Program-made: the position numbers and the translations under genes
Source: Trichomonas vaginalis G3
Taxonomy: Eukaryota > Parabasalia > Trichomonadida > Trichomonadidae
NCBI RefSeq assembly: GCF_026262505.1
Contig: NC_067206.1
Location: 27,481,896 to 27,545,895 of the forward strand
Direction: 5' to 3'
DNA length: 64,000 nt
Shown here: positions 32,749 to 43,476 of the stretch, one piece after another
Layout of the letters: each line of letters begins with the position of its first letter
Numbering within the stretch: position 1 is the stretch's first letter
Notes under the pieces: generated by a model
Told to the model about the DNA's origin: nothing
Seen by the model: the letters and a program-made list of their open reading frames with translations, nothing else
The model's database searches: none

Positions 32749-32803
32749 GGGGCTAGAGGGCACGAAGTGCCTGGAGGCCCCACTACCTTTTTTTTTTTTT
32801 TTT
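32749..32803. repeat. Terminal compound hairpin of Maverick B
   Basis: An outer stem GGGGC..GCCCC encloses an inner stem GGCAC-GAA-GTGCC, followed by CACTACC and a T-run. It matches the outer hairpins of element C's terminal repeats in form. The partner end is lost in the gap, so target duplication cannot be checked. Confidence 0.65.
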
Positions 32804-34800
32804 TATTTAGTCATATTTTGCATAATTCTAAGTAGATTTTGTAAAAAATCAAGAAAGAAAAATTTTAACGTGCTTTATTTTTTCTTTTTTATAATAATAC
32901 ATATTATTATATAATTAACATATTCATAATGTTTCACCCTTTCAAAAATATAATCCTCCTCCTCTCAAATAAACGTACATACGGGTGACCTCTTTTTTCA
33001 AAAAATTAAAATTTGAAATTTTGGGCTCAAATATTAGAGATTTTTTCAACCTTCAACGATATATGTTGTCTATATCAGACCTCCTTTCTTTTTGATACTT
33101 AACATTGTTCCTAAATCTTAGCCGTTAAGGCTGTTCTGCAAATATTTTTTTTTTCGAAAAATTCGAAAAAATTCTTAAAATTCAAAAATCCCTTAATTCC
33201 TGAGAATTAGGGTTGTTAGATTCCCGACGATAGGTGTCTTGGAAGATTTGCCTGGTGTCATCATAGTGTCTTTAAATCAAAAATTTTATTTTGGAGTTAG
33301 TTTTATTGATTTTCAATAAAAAACATTTCTAAAACAAGAAAATAAAACGATAAAATATTTATATTTTTATATAAGGATCTTATATATTTAAAATAAATAT
33401 CATTTTATTTTTTTCATTGGTGTCTGTCAAACCATAATACACTATTTCAAAAATTCAATGTGTCTTGCGGTTTCAAAAGACACCTTCAAATTGAACGATA
33501 GCACAGACACTATTGAATTTTACCCATTTTATTTAGTTTTTACCCTTTTTATTTTTTAAGAATTAATGACTGAAACAGCCGTTTTGCTATGACCTCAATC
33601 ACTTTTATTTTTATTATTTTAAATATTATTTAATTTTATTATTTGAATAGGCCAACTTATATTTGAGAAGCTCAATTTGAGACCACTTAATACATTGAAA
33701 TATCATAAATATTGAAATATTAAAAAGTGTATTTCAAAATATTGAAATTATAAAATTTATAATACTGAAATTGAGACAAATTAATAAATTCAATGTGTTT
33801 TTTTTTGAAATAACTCTCAAATATTATTTTTTCGTTTATTTAATGATGAATAAATATGATTGCTTTAGTCAATCATAAAAACTAATTTAAGTTTAAAATA
33901 ATGAAAGGATAATTTGATCGTTTTTTAAAATACAATTATTTTTGATGATTTGCAAGAATCTTTGAAAAGAATATAATATAGGTTCTATTTTTGTAAAATT
34001 TATCCAAATCATGTATTACATAAATTACGATTAAAACGATGAAAGAACCAAAAAGTGTGTTTTGTGTTTTGTTGTTGCGTGTTGGATGCGGGATCCTGTT
34101 ATTTCCGAAATCGACAAAAAATTTGGAAATTTAATTTCCGAAATCGAAATTATATTAATGTTTTTAATATTCTTATATCAAAAGGATTAAAGTTCATTAA
34201 GAGAAAAACAATTCTTCTTCTTCAATCTATTGGCGCATTTATTTCTACACGCCAATAAGGAAGGGAAAATTATAAGACACCATGGTGTCTTCAAAACGCT
34301 AATTTTTGATGTTTTTAACAACCCTACTGAGAATTTGAAAAAAGTTTTTTGTGTATATTATTGAAGTATATTGAAGGAAATACAAATTTTATTGCATATT
34401 CATCGAGAAAATAAACTAACGAATCCCTCAAAATTGAGAGGGTAATCCTCCTCCTCTCAAATAAACGTACATACGGGTGCACCCTTAAGGTATATGAGAT
34501 TGAAACTAGAGTTGATATTTGAAGAGAGAAGCAACTATGCTATTGTATGCCGATTACACAGATATAAATAATTTCTGGATGATATGCTATATATGTAATC
34601 TTATGGTGTCAAAAAAAATAATTATAAAGATATAAATTTTAAATTGATTGATTTTCATCTTCAAAAAAAGGGTTTGAATAAAATTTTGATTTTTTTAAAA
34701 TAAATAATAGTGAATTAAAAAAAGAAAAGAATAAGAAAAAAAACATATACATTTTTTGAATACAATAATAAATAAGAACTAAATCTTAACTTAATAAGAC
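32804..34800. other. AT-rich spacer with a 37-bp direct repeat
   Basis: Two kilobases without a convincing gene. A 37-bp sequence (TAATCCTCCTCCTCTCAAAT then AAACGTACATACGGGTG) occurs at 32951-32987 and again at 34443-34479 in the same orientation. Between them are AGGGTTGTTA near 33212 and its complement near 34317, and a small palindrome AGACACCATGGTGTCT near 34273. These could mark an old small insertion. Otherwise nothing is seen. Confidence 0.5.
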
Positions 34801-37800
34801 TTAGTGTTCCATCATTAGTTGAGCAACAGCGTCATCTGTACTCTGCTTAGAACCAGCGCCAACCATTCTTCTGATTGCGGAATCAGACTTTGATAATCTT
34901 TCTAATTCGCTCTTTGCCTTCTGGATGATGTTCTTATAGGATCTCTCATCGATCTGCTCTGTTGCGTTGAAGAACATGTTGAACTCTGTAGCGGCAACAG
35001 CGAATAACTTACGTCTCTCGTCTTCTGCTTTAGATTTGACTTCATTAATCTTCTGAGTGAAGTTTGCTTCAGCAGTGATTTGAGCGTTCTTGAGAGCTGA
35101 TTCATGGAGTTTCTTTTCACGGTTGAACTGTTCTTCCATTGACTTGAGTTCCTTTTCAGCCTTTGCGTTATCTCTCTTTGTCTTGAGAACAATTTGCTTT
35201 GCGTCTCTGACTTTCTTCTCTGATTTTGCGAGTTCTCCTGAAAGTCTTTCAACATCACTTCTGTGGGCATTGCATTGTGCAGTGATTTCTGCAATTGCCT
35301 TCTCGTAGCTCTCAACAATCTGCTTCTTCTCGAGTTCAGCGCGTGCTGTTATTGACTTCTCGAAGATATCTGAATCCTTCTGGAGCTGAGCAATCTTGTT
35401 TTCGCGCTCCGAAATTGTTTGATTCTGGATTGCGACAGCTTGTTTGAACTTGGCAAGCTGTTGTTCGAGAGCTGCGTTTGTCTCTTGTTGCTGTTGGAGG
35501 TCGTTTGCAAGCTTTGTCTCGAGTTCTTCGTGCTGTTGTTGGATTGATTGTTCATATGCTTCTCTCTCTTCTTCAATGTTGGCTTCTCTTTCTTCGATGT
35601 TGTGCTGGGCTTGCTCAAGGAGATCTTCTTTCTCAATAAGTCTGTCTTTGACGTCTTTGAGCTCGGCTTTCATCTTCCTGTTGGTTTCTGTAAGTTGGTC
35701 GTTTTGTGTGGTTAATCTGGCCACTTCATCTTTGAGCTGATTTTCGGTTTCATCGCGCTCGGATTTGATGTTTTGGAGCTTTGTAAGAGCATCGCTTAAC
35801 TGTGTCTTGAGGGCCTTGGACTTCTTCTTTCTGGCTTCGATTTCGTTCTGCTTTTGCTCGATTTCGCCACGGACAGCGTTAATTTGGGCTGTAACATCGG
35901 CGCCGGAACCGAACGTCTGTGTAAATGTATCGACAATAGCCTGGAGATATTCAGCGTGTCTGTGTTCGTCGGCAGCGTGAGATCTGATGCCGGATGCGAC
36001 TTGAACGAGATTCTGGGAGAGTTTGTTGTTGATGAAGTCCTCAAGAGTAATAGCATTGTCTGTTAATGCAATGGAAAGATTGACAATGAAATCGCTGAAA
36101 ATTGTTTCGATTTTTTCGGCTCCTGAAGCAGATTCATCTAATTCGCGTGTTAACTCCTGAAGCTTCTGGTTATAAGCCTTGGAGATAATGTGGTAGATGT
36201 GCTGTAATTTGGAAGCAGCAGAAAGAGAACCATTCATAGCGACCTTGTCAATTTGTTGAACGATTGATGGTTCAAATTTTGATGTAGAGAATGAAGTGGA
36301 TGGGAGAACATCTTCTTCTGTCAATTCCTTCTTCATTGCTGCCTTTTGAGTAAGATCTGTGATCTCAGCTTGTAATTTCGAAGAGTTAGAGCGTAATTCG
36401 TTGTTTTCTGATTCAAGAACAGCGATTTTAGCCTTGAGTTCGTTGTTGAGATGATTTTGCTTTTCAGATTCGAGTTGCTGCTCGAAAATCTGGCCTTTAA
36501 GTGTTTCTGCGTTCTTCTCAAGATTCATGATAGTTGCTTTGGCCTTCTGTTGGTCACGGCGGCGCTGTAATTCGGCCTTCTTGTCACGAGCTTCTTCCTT
36601 TGCATGAAGAGCACGGCGAATGGATTCAACCTCATTGATTGTTTCCTGGTGAACAGTCTTGAGTGCTGCATGCTCGCGCTCGGCCTTATCTAAGGCAACT
36701 GTAAGTTCTCCGATACGTGTCTCCGAAATCTTGTTCTGTTCAGTAGAGGCCTTAAGCTTGCCGTTGACTTCATCAAGTTGCTTGTTGAGTTCGTTGATTC
36801 TGGCGATGTATTGATCGTTGATGATTTCCTGGTCAGCTGGCTTGATTGATGGTCTTGCTTGCTCAACTGGCTGTTGTTGCTGCTGTTGTGGCTGAACAAT
36901 GATTCTTGGAGCAATAACTGGAGCTGGAGCCTGAACTGGTTGGGTTTGAGCAGCAACGATTGGCTTTATAGCTTCCTTCTTTGGTGCTGGCTTTGTTTGG
37001 GCTGCAGCAAGCTTTGTTTCAAGTTGAGAAATCTTGCGCTTAAGATCGCGAACAATCTGAGCATGTTCCTCATTAAGTTGTGCTGTCTTTGTATTCAAAT
37101 TGTTGATTTCGTTCTTGTGCTGAGCCTCAACGCGGTCAGAGTTCTTGGAAGCGAGGTCTAATTTATGTACTAATTCCTTGTTCGTAGCGATTTCAGCCTT
37201 AAGCTGCTGCTTGATGGATTTAATCTTTCTTTCATATTCTTGGGAGCGATCGTCAGAAGGCTGTCCGAATAATAACGGCATGTTCTTTGCTGTTTCTTGT
37301 GGTTCCTGGACAATGAAACCTTGAGAGGCTTGTTTCTCAAAGAAACTAGCAAGGTCATCAAAAGATTGGAAATCTTTGTTCAGGTAGTGAGAAGCGTTCT
37401 CGAGCATTTTTTCGATTCGGCCTTGGAGAGTCTTTTGAGCAATTTGGAGCTGCTCATTAGCGGACTGTGATGCTTGGAGTTGATCATAAAGAGAATCATT
37501 TTGGGCTTGGAACGATTTCTTTGTCTTTTCCATTTCTTTTTGTATGATCGCAACATCAGACTCTCTTTGAGCATTCATCGATTGTCTTTCCTCAGTAATC
37601 TTCTTTGCTGCCTCGTTTTGTGCTAATGTGGAGATCTCGAGGCGACGGACTAAATCTTGTTTTTGATTATTAAGCTCTCTGATCTGCTGCTTCAGCTGTT
37701 CGTTCTCTTTATGAACATCTTCCATCTTTTCTGTTAAAGCGACAGCTTGCTCGAACTGGGCTCGGAGAATATTATTCTGTTTTGTTAAAGAAGCAATTTC

Positions 37801-37914
37801 TTCTTGGAGCTGTTCGCCGCAAGTCTCAGCAAGGAGTTGGGCATCGGTTGCAGAATCCATGTTGCTCGCATTGACCGATGTATTCAAGTCACAGTCAGAG
37901 CCTGAGTCGAACAT
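34801..37914 (-). CDS. Long coiled-coil host protein, 1037 residues
   Basis: One unbroken frame starts MFDSGSDCDLNTSVNASNMD. Almost the whole length is heptad-like, Glu/Lys/Gln/Ala-rich coiled coil (from about residue 35 to 1000). It is broken by a Pro/Gln-rich hinge near residues 305-350 (APAPVIAPRIIVQPQQQQQQ) and a less charged segment near 545-660 (VQQIDKVAMNGSLSAASKL, SIALTDNAITLEDFINNKL). No motor or enzyme motif is seen. Trichomonads have many such proteins, some cytoskeletal or Golgi-tether-like, but no specific homologue is recognised. Element C is inserted 286 bp upstream of its ATG and could affect expression. Confidence 0.85.
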   Translation of the reverse strand: MFDSGSDCDLNTSVNASNMDSATDAQLLAETCGEQLQEEIASLTKQNNILRAQFEQAVALTEKMEDVHKENEQLKQQIRELNNQKQDLVRRLEISTLAQNEAAKKITEERQSMNAQRESDVAIIQKEMEKTKKSFQAQNDSLYDQLQASQSANEQLQIAQKTLQGRIEKMLENASHYLNKDFQSFDDLASFFEKQASQGFIVQEPQETAKNMPLLFGQPSDDRSQEYERKIKSIKQQLKAEIATNKELVHKLDLASKNSDRVEAQHKNEINNLNTKTAQLNEEHAQIVRDLKRKISQLETKLAAAQTKPAPKKEAIKPIVAAQTQPVQAPAPVIAPRIIVQPQQQQQQPVEQARPSIKPADQEIINDQYIARINELNKQLDEVNGKLKASTEQNKISETRIGELTVALDKAEREHAALKTVHQETINEVESIRRALHAKEEARDKKAELQRRRDQQKAKATIMNLEKNAETLKGQIFEQQLESEKQNHLNNELKAKIAVLESENNELRSNSSKLQAEITDLTQKAAMKKELTEEDVLPSTSFSTSKFEPSIVQQIDKVAMNGSLSAASKLQHIYHIISKAYNQKLQELTRELDESASGAEKIETIFSDFIVNLSIALTDNAITLEDFINNKLSQNLVQVASGIRSHAADEHRHAEYLQAIVDTFTQTFGSGADVTAQINAVRGEIEQKQNEIEARKKKSKALKTQLSDALTKLQNIKSERDETENQLKDEVARLTTQNDQLTETNRKMKAELKDVKDRLIEKEDLLEQAQHNIEEREANIEEEREAYEQSIQQQHEELETKLANDLQQQQETNAALEQQLAKFKQAVAIQNQTISERENKIAQLQKDSDIFEKSITARAELEKKQIVESYEKAIAEITAQCNAHRSDVERLSGELAKSEKKVRDAKQIVLKTKRDNAKAEKELKSMEEQFNREKKLHESALKNAQITAEANFTQKINEVKSKAEDERRKLFAVAATEFNMFFNATEQIDERSYKNIIQKAKSELERLSKSDSAIRRMVGAGSKQSTDDAVAQLMMEH

Positions 37915-38194
37915 TTTTTTATTTCTGAATTTTTTTTTAACTAAACGGTCTCCACCTTTTTAGAGAAAATATCCCGCCATAAGAAATTCTGATAAATCTG
38001 TGTTATTATTGTAGTAAAGAGCGTATTTTCTTTCTTATATTGGATTGATAACTTAATTATTTTGTTTGATTTTGACAAAATAGAGTAATTCTGATTTTGA
38101 AGGAAAATACTATAAATCCCGCAAATTTTAATATGATATGAAACATCAAATCGAATTTATATCTTATTTTTCTATCAATTCAAAATAATGGGTA
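37915..38194. other. Spacer between coiled-coil gene and Maverick C
   Basis: 280 bp of AT-rich DNA expected to hold the promoter of the coiled-coil gene. No convincing Inr is seen near its ATG; the nearest candidate on that strand is TTCAGAAAT, a poor match. Confidence 0.4.
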
Positions 38195-38200
38195 TATAAA
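38195..38200. repeat. Candidate target duplication of Maverick C, left
   Basis: TATAAA directly outside the left terminal repeat, matching TATAAA at 62529-62534 outside the right one. Six base pairs is the usual Maverick length. Because the ends are A/T runs, the exact border is uncertain by a few bases. Confidence 0.6.
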
Positions 38201-38433
38201 AAAAAAAAAAAAAAGGTATTGGGGCTTCCAGGGCTGCGCCCCTCTAGCCCCCTGAAGATGTTTAGTATAACATGCAGTTTATATAAAATGAGGTTTTTTT
38301 TGGGTGCTGGGGGCTTCCCAGGCACTTCGTGCCTTCTAGCCCTAAAAATTTTTGAAAGTCGTTGCTGTTGACTTTTTGGTAGAGGACTCAAAATAGTAGA
38401 ACTATGTCCGGACAAGTAAGGGTCTATCGTCGC
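38201..38433. repeat. Left terminal inverted repeat of Maverick C
   Basis: It begins with an A-run, then GGTATTGGGGCTTCCAGGGC, and ends GTAAGGGTCTATCGTCGC. It pairs with 62306-62528 apart from small differences, mainly in the stretch about 50-90 bp in. It holds two nested hairpins: one with inner arms AGGGC/GCCCCT and outer GGGGCT/AGCCCC, the other with inner AGGCAC-TTC-GTGCCT and outer GGGCT/AGCCC. Confidence 0.9.
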
Positions 38434-38620
38434 TACGTCACCAGGTCCCTCGGTCCCTCGGTCCCTCGGTTAAACGAACTTCTCTGAAAAAATGAGACAA
38501 CATGACATTTTGACAACAGTCCAGGAAGTCTTGACAATATAGAATATGAGAGAGGTCCTATAAACCGGAGAAAGTGTCATATAAACATCTGTCAAAAGCC
38601 GCTTTTTAACTTCACTTAAA
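38434..38620. repeat. Left subterminal region with GGTCCCTC repeats
   Basis: Three tandem GGTCCCTC units are followed by a block (GACAACATGACATTTTGACA) that recurs, inverted and direct, at 51701-52140. A short stretch at about 38539-38582 matches the end of the element's own methyltransferase gene. These patches look like leftovers of earlier end-to-end recombination. Confidence 0.6.
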
Positions 38621-41600
38621 ATGCCACGTAAGCTACGTAAGAATATACGTAAGAGGAAGAGAGCATTGAAACATCCAATAGTAAAACTGACACCACAACA
38701 ACAGTTGCAACAACAAATGATGAATGACCCCACTATGTTGCAACAAATGTCAAGCAATCCTATGCTTTTAAACCGAGTTGTTGGTGCACAGAGTGGAGGT
38801 TTAAGAGCGGCACTTTTAGCGAAAATGGCAGGCTTTGGTGGAGCTGCAGACGGAACAGCCTATAACCCTCAAAGTCAAATGAATTTGAGTTCACTCAAAA
38901 ATCAAATAGCAGATGTCAAAAAGTCAAACATAGACATACAGAAGCAAATAGGTGAAAACGAAAAGAAACTAGAATATGACAGACACACAAAGAAACTCAA
39001 TGAGTTAAACGTAGAGAAAAAGAAGAAAGAAGAACAACTGAAAGAACTAAGTACAGAGCAATATGCGAAAAAAGTGTCAGAAAAAGCAGCAGAAGTAGCA
39101 AAAATGGAACAAGATGTCATAAATTTGAAAAACCATACTACTCAATATAAAGTACTGAAAGATGAAGAGATAAAACAAAAAGCCCTGAAGACATATATGG
39201 ATAGCGATGAGTATAAAAAGGAAGTTGAAGCAAATGTAAAGGCAGAAAAACTTTTACAGTTGCAAAACCAAACCGTACAGTATGAAAACTTAGCACAAGA
39301 AAGTAAAAATAACGACGCAGCCATGCAAAAGGCAATGAAAAGCGCAGAATATATAAAAGCTAACAATGACTGGGTAGATGCCCAAGCCAACGCCAAAGCA
39401 GCCCAGCTTATAGGGTCAATAAGGACAAAAATACAAGCGGATGAAGACAGTTCAAATGAAGCTTTAACAAATGCTGACTTTAAGAACGCCTTCGAAGCTC
39501 TTCATAGTAAGGTGAAACAAGTGAACGATTTCTCATCTGGAAAGAAACTGAAGTCTGAAGGTTTCGACAAAGAGTTAAAAGAAGTAGCACAAAATATGAC
39601 GAAAATAACAGATGCAGCAACGAGACAGGCAGTTCAAAGTGCCTATGACGCCGTTAGAGCAACTGTTGTGAAAAGTCAAGAAAAAGAGTTACAACAGACC
39701 AAAACAGACCTAGTAAATGCTTTCTTAAGAACGAAAAGTCAGGTAGGACATTACGCTGCAGATGGAACATATGTGCCAGCTGGTGGAACTTATATACCAG
39801 CTGTTGGAATTTATATACCACCAAACCCTCCAAGAGAAGCACCTGCACCAGGACTACCTAAAACATTTACATCGTCACATGGACACAGACACAGGCATGC
39901 ACCAAAACAACAACCAACACAACAACCAACAGTTCAAAATCCAGCACCACAACAACAACCAAAACCAGCACAACAACCAACAGTTCAAAACCCTGCACAA
40001 CAACCACCTCCACAACCAGAGCAAGGACATAAAAGAAGTAGAGAACAAGGAAACCAAGAATTCTTAAAAATGCTTAAAGAAGACTATGGTTACCCAGATA
40101 CTATTGACTTTAGTGACAGATATAAAGAAGCTATTAGAAAGTTCAAGGATGGAAATGCTGACCCGAACCTATTTAGCTTTATGGCTCAGCACCAAATCGG
40201 ATATAATTTCAAACCTGGAAAATACAAGCTCGCTAAGGGATATGATTTAATATCATATCATCCAAATGACATGAACGAATTTACTCCGAGATATTTGGTG
40301 TCAGAGCTAAATAATGATTCAACTATCTGCATGAAACGCGTAAAAAATAGAGACGGAACGAAAGAACAAAGGCTTATGAATGCGGATGACTTAAATAGGG
40401 AATTTGTTGAAAACGGTCTCGGAATATATGAAATGCCAGCAGATGAGGTACAAGAAACTCCACAGGAAGAAGTTCAGATACAACCAGACATGGAAGAAAT
40501 AGTTCAGCAACAACAGCTAGAAGAGCCTGAAGGAAACGAACAAGTCTCTCCTTTGGAAACTAACTTCACAGAACTAGATGAAGATTTGGAACAGCCGAAA
40601 AATCTTGACCCTCAACAAGAGTATGCGGAGAATATGGAATCTTTCCAAGAGTCTAAAAAAAATTCGGCTGACATAGTAGAAGAATATCGAAAAATGTTTG
40701 CTGACATACAAAAGACTCCAACACCAGATGAAAATATTCAGCATAGAATGGAAGTACTGAAAGAAAATGTACACAAATACAACAACCCTTTTTACTTACG
40801 AGCATTTAACGTTCAATCTTCGGATGAACTCGGTGAAAATAAAAGGTTAAATTTCAAGAAAACATATAGAAATGAAACATTGTTTAAAGTTCATTCAGAA
40901 CCTAACCAAGATGGAAACAAACCTACTTTTGTTTCTGCAGACGATGGAACTACAATGAGATGGGGTCATAAAGCTAATCCGGATAGGTGGTTCATAAACT
41001 TACAACCACAATTCCAAGAAGTTGTAGACGCAATGGAAGTCAATGGTGAACCAGATATAGCTGGTATTTTAAGCGCGGCTTTAATGCCATTGAAAGATAT
41101 GAAACATGCAGATATTTTGGACCAGTATGAAATGAACATGGCTGATGGAAATATAACACCTGAAGTTCTAGAACATTTATCTCAAAGAACTACACAGAAC
41201 CATAGAGATGGTATATTTGGTGAAGAGTTTAGAAAGAAAGTTAGGGAGGGAGAAGGAAGAGAACCTATTGTACATGACCTTGCAAACGAAAGTTTACAAA
41301 ATGTCATAAAAACTTACTTTGCAGACAATGAACTGAGAAGGGATGAATATTTAAGAAAACTCAAATGGACAGTACCAAATGAAATGTTAGTATTGAAAAA
41401 CATGTTCCTTGACAAAATAAAACCAACTACAGAAATAAACGACGCAAGACTGAAAGATTGGGTAAAAGCTTTCCCATTCACAAAGGATATTGTTGGTAAC
41501 ATGGAAAGAAAACCAGAATGGCTACAAAAACATATATTTGGAAACGAGCTTATTCCATATGGACAGGCACTGTTTGAAGAGCTTGAACCGGAAACTCAGG

Positions 41601-41944
41601 AAAGAGTCATGCAAACAATACGCGAAGACTCAAATACAAACTATGACAAAATCTTTCTAGGATATAGGTTACCTGAGATGGGCGACCAGAGCCCAAAGGC
41701 AAAAAGGACATGGGAAATTTACAACATACTAGGTGAACATGAGGCAAAGATGCAACAACTTGAAGCAGAGGGCAAGTTACCAAAAGCGACACCAAAGAAG
41801 AAGAGAAGAGTAGAACAAAGTGAAAGTAGTGAAGAAGTAACTTCATCTAGTGAAAGTAGTGGCAATGAAGGAAAAAGAAGAGTTAAAAACTCAGTCAGGA
41901 AGAAAGTAAAGCTTGGTCGGAGTGGGTTCTATTATGACATATAA
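38621..41944 (+). CDS. Large core-like protein, 1107 residues
   Basis: Intact and the largest gene of element C; no family is recognised. It has a very basic start (MPRKLRKNIRKRKRALKHP), then a Gln-rich patch and a coiled-coil region (about 90-300). A Pro/Gln-rich linker (about 385-475) has repeats of QQPTVQNPAP. A globular part follows (YGYPDTIDFSDRYKEAIRKF; AKGYDLISYHPNDMNEFTPR), then a Glu-rich region, a second globular part (about 730-1050), and a Ser/Glu- and Lys/Arg-rich tail (KKKRRVEQSESSEE). Basic ends with acidic linkers suit a DNA-packaging or core protein, which is inference. Confidence 0.65.
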   Translation: MPRKLRKNIRKRKRALKHPIVKLTPQQQLQQQMMNDPTMLQQMSSNPMLLNRVVGAQSGGLRAALLAKMAGFGGAADGTAYNPQSQMNLSSLKNQIADVKKSNIDIQKQIGENEKKLEYDRHTKKLNELNVEKKKKEEQLKELSTEQYAKKVSEKAAEVAKMEQDVINLKNHTTQYKVLKDEEIKQKALKTYMDSDEYKKEVEANVKAEKLLQLQNQTVQYENLAQESKNNDAAMQKAMKSAEYIKANNDWVDAQANAKAAQLIGSIRTKIQADEDSSNEALTNADFKNAFEALHSKVKQVNDFSSGKKLKSEGFDKELKEVAQNMTKITDAATRQAVQSAYDAVRATVVKSQEKELQQTKTDLVNAFLRTKSQVGHYAADGTYVPAGGTYIPAVGIYIPPNPPREAPAPGLPKTFTSSHGHRHRHAPKQQPTQQPTVQNPAPQQQPKPAQQPTVQNPAQQPPPQPEQGHKRSREQGNQEFLKMLKEDYGYPDTIDFSDRYKEAIRKFKDGNADPNLFSFMAQHQIGYNFKPGKYKLAKGYDLISYHPNDMNEFTPRYLVSELNNDSTICMKRVKNRDGTKEQRLMNADDLNREFVENGLGIYEMPADEVQETPQEEVQIQPDMEEIVQQQQLEEPEGNEQVSPLETNFTELDEDLEQPKNLDPQQEYAENMESFQESKKNSADIVEEYRKMFADIQKTPTPDENIQHRMEVLKENVHKYNNPFYLRAFNVQSSDELGENKRLNFKKTYRNETLFKVHSEPNQDGNKPTFVSADDGTTMRWGHKANPDRWFINLQPQFQEVVDAMEVNGEPDIAGILSAALMPLKDMKHADILDQYEMNMADGNITPEVLEHLSQRTTQNHRDGIFGEEFRKKVREGEGREPIVHDLANESLQNVIKTYFADNELRRDEYLRKLKWTVPNEMLVLKNMFLDKIKPTTEINDARLKDWVKAFPFTKDIVGNMERKPEWLQKHIFGNELIPYGQALFEELEPETQERVMQTIREDSNTNYDKIFLGYRLPEMGDQSPKAKRTWEIYNILGEHEAKMQQLEAEGKLPKATPKKKRRVEQSESSEEVTSSSESSGNEGKRRVKNSVRKKVKLGRSGFYYDI

Positions 41945-41976
41945 ATCCAACTATTCTATATTTTTACCCATATGAA

Positions 41977-43443
41977 ATGTACGCCGCTCAGAATATAACG
42001 CCAACAGTTTTGGATGCTATGAATGGAAATGTTTCCGAATGGTATAACGAATGCGACAATGCCATTAGAAGGTCAGAAATAGTTCCTGGAACTTACGAAT
42101 ATACAACTGCTGTTTCTTATGGAAACGTAGGTGAGTTTGGAGAAGGTTCTTCAACAACAGTAGATATTGCTTGCGACAGGTTTCATATAATTTCTATTGA
42201 CAACTCTTTCTTATACGTGGAACAAGACATTGAAATAAAACCTTCTGCCAAGTTGTCTGACAAGAAAGGTTGCAATGGAATTTTCTATGTCGGATACCAA
42301 TATGCTCCAGAAGTTTTCATGGGATATAAGATATATTCTAACTCTGACTTAGTTCAAACAGTAACATGGGCAAACTATGAATGGTTCGCTTTAAGAAACT
42401 CAGTACAACCACAAGCTAGAGAACAAACAGACCAGTATGCAACTATTGAAAAAATAAGAAGACTTGACCCTAACGTTCCAGGAGTTTATGTTGACCTTTC
42501 TGGACAAACTGCAGCAGCAGTAACCAAAGTAAAACTGAAACTTAGAGTTCCTTTGTCATCTTTCCTCATCTTCAGGTTTTTAAGATACTTGCCAAACTGG
42601 GCAGGAAAAATTTCTATCGAACTTACTCCAAGCAAAAATAACTTAGTCATTGCACCAACACAAGACCCATTCACTCTTACAGACGTAAAGGGAGCAAATC
42701 AAACGTCATTCGCCGAATTTTGCAAAGACAAAGTTGACTTAGACTTTGGTTTCTCAAACCTCAACACTGAAGTAAACTACTACTTCAATGCTGCTGGAAC
42801 TGCTTGGGACCCAGTTAAGTTCACATGCGAAAAGTTTGAATGCAAGAGAATAGAAAGCAGACTTGCAGTCTATATGTTGGACCCAGATATTTCAAATGCT
42901 TTAGCTGCCAAATATATTGCAGTTCCACTTATGTTCCCTATACACCAAATATCTGTCAAAGACTTTGCAGGTGAAGTTGGAAACCAAAGTGCTGACCCAG
43001 GTGCAAGAACAGATATTGCCTTAACAACTGCAATGAAACATGCAGATACTATGTTTGTACTGTTCAGACGAACTATAAATGACTATTCTTGTTTCTACAA
43101 CCCCGGTATTAAATATCATATAAACATAGATGGCAAATATTATCCAAGAGAAGAATATTCTACAGTTGAGGATATGAGGTCATACAACTTGACATTAGAT
43201 GCTATGAACTTTAACAACAACTTCACAACAACCATTAACCCTGAAATGCAAAGTTCTATTATGCCATATGTGAAAGTATGGACTCATGCAGGAGGTCAAA
43301 AAACTCAATATACAAATGGAGACCGTTCAAACTTTTGGCTTGGCATTCCATTTGCTGACTCAGAAGACTTTATGGGTGGTATTTCAACTGTTGGTACAGT
43401 TCAAATACAATATACTGGTGACAGAGACGTCCAAATGAATTGA
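41977..43443 (+). CDS. Major-capsid-like protein, 488 residues (C type)
   Basis: It starts MYAAQNITPTVLDAMNGNVS and is a mainly beta protein of the size of Maverick double jelly-roll capsid proteins. Around residues 185-220 it has VKLKLRVPLSSFLIFRFLRY and LPNWAGKISIEL, matching the equivalent stretch in the element A protein (792-2365). The C-terminal half has SIMPYVKVWTHAGGQKTQYT and FWLGIPFADSEDFMGG. The start is preceded by ATTTTTACCCATATGAA. Capsid assembly is the expected role. Confidence comes from size, position and the shared core, not from a structure search. Confidence 0.65.
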   Translation: MYAAQNITPTVLDAMNGNVSEWYNECDNAIRRSEIVPGTYEYTTAVSYGNVGEFGEGSSTTVDIACDRFHIISIDNSFLYVEQDIEIKPSAKLSDKKGCNGIFYVGYQYAPEVFMGYKIYSNSDLVQTVTWANYEWFALRNSVQPQAREQTDQYATIEKIRRLDPNVPGVYVDLSGQTAAAVTKVKLKLRVPLSSFLIFRFLRYLPNWAGKISIELTPSKNNLVIAPTQDPFTLTDVKGANQTSFAEFCKDKVDLDFGFSNLNTEVNYYFNAAGTAWDPVKFTCEKFECKRIESRLAVYMLDPDISNALAAKYIAVPLMFPIHQISVKDFAGEVGNQSADPGARTDIALTTAMKHADTMFVLFRRTINDYSCFYNPGIKYHINIDGKYYPREEYSTVEDMRSYNLTLDAMNFNNNFTTTINPEMQSSIMPYVKVWTHAGGQKTQYTNGDRSNFWLGIPFADSEDFMGGISTVGTVQIQYTGDRDVQMN

Positions 43444-43476
43444 AAGCAAAGAAGTTTACAAAACCAATAGCACTTT

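Larger units (their letters stand above)
26241..32803 (-). mobile_element. Maverick (Polinton) element B, one end present
   Basis: Starting from the gap the element carries the N-terminal part of PolB, the MTEEV and MNNTAL genes, MGLFG, integrase, fibre, penton-like protein, GRGIWNG protein, MDAQ, a membrane mini-protein and an adenine methyltransferase. It ends in a compound hairpin followed by GGTAGT-type sequence (read inward) and a T-run at 32788-32804. Gene order equals that of C over 54-62.5 kb. It is broken, with roughly eight breaks, mostly near the gap and in the fibre gene. It is close in sequence to A and C, so young. Confidence 0.9.

Noticed and set aside
34055-34258. 67-codon frame starting MCFVFCCCVLDAG
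   Set aside because: Isolated in AT-rich spacer, with no Inr, no similarity and odd Cys-rich composition; probably chance.
32804-34800. LTR element bracketed by the 37-bp repeats
   Set aside because: The repeats are far too short for LTRs, and no reverse transcriptase or gag-like frame lies between them.
34902-37574. Many open frames overlapping the coiled-coil gene on both strands
   Set aside because: They are shadows of one 1037-codon gene; Glu/Lys/Gln-rich codons leave other frames open.
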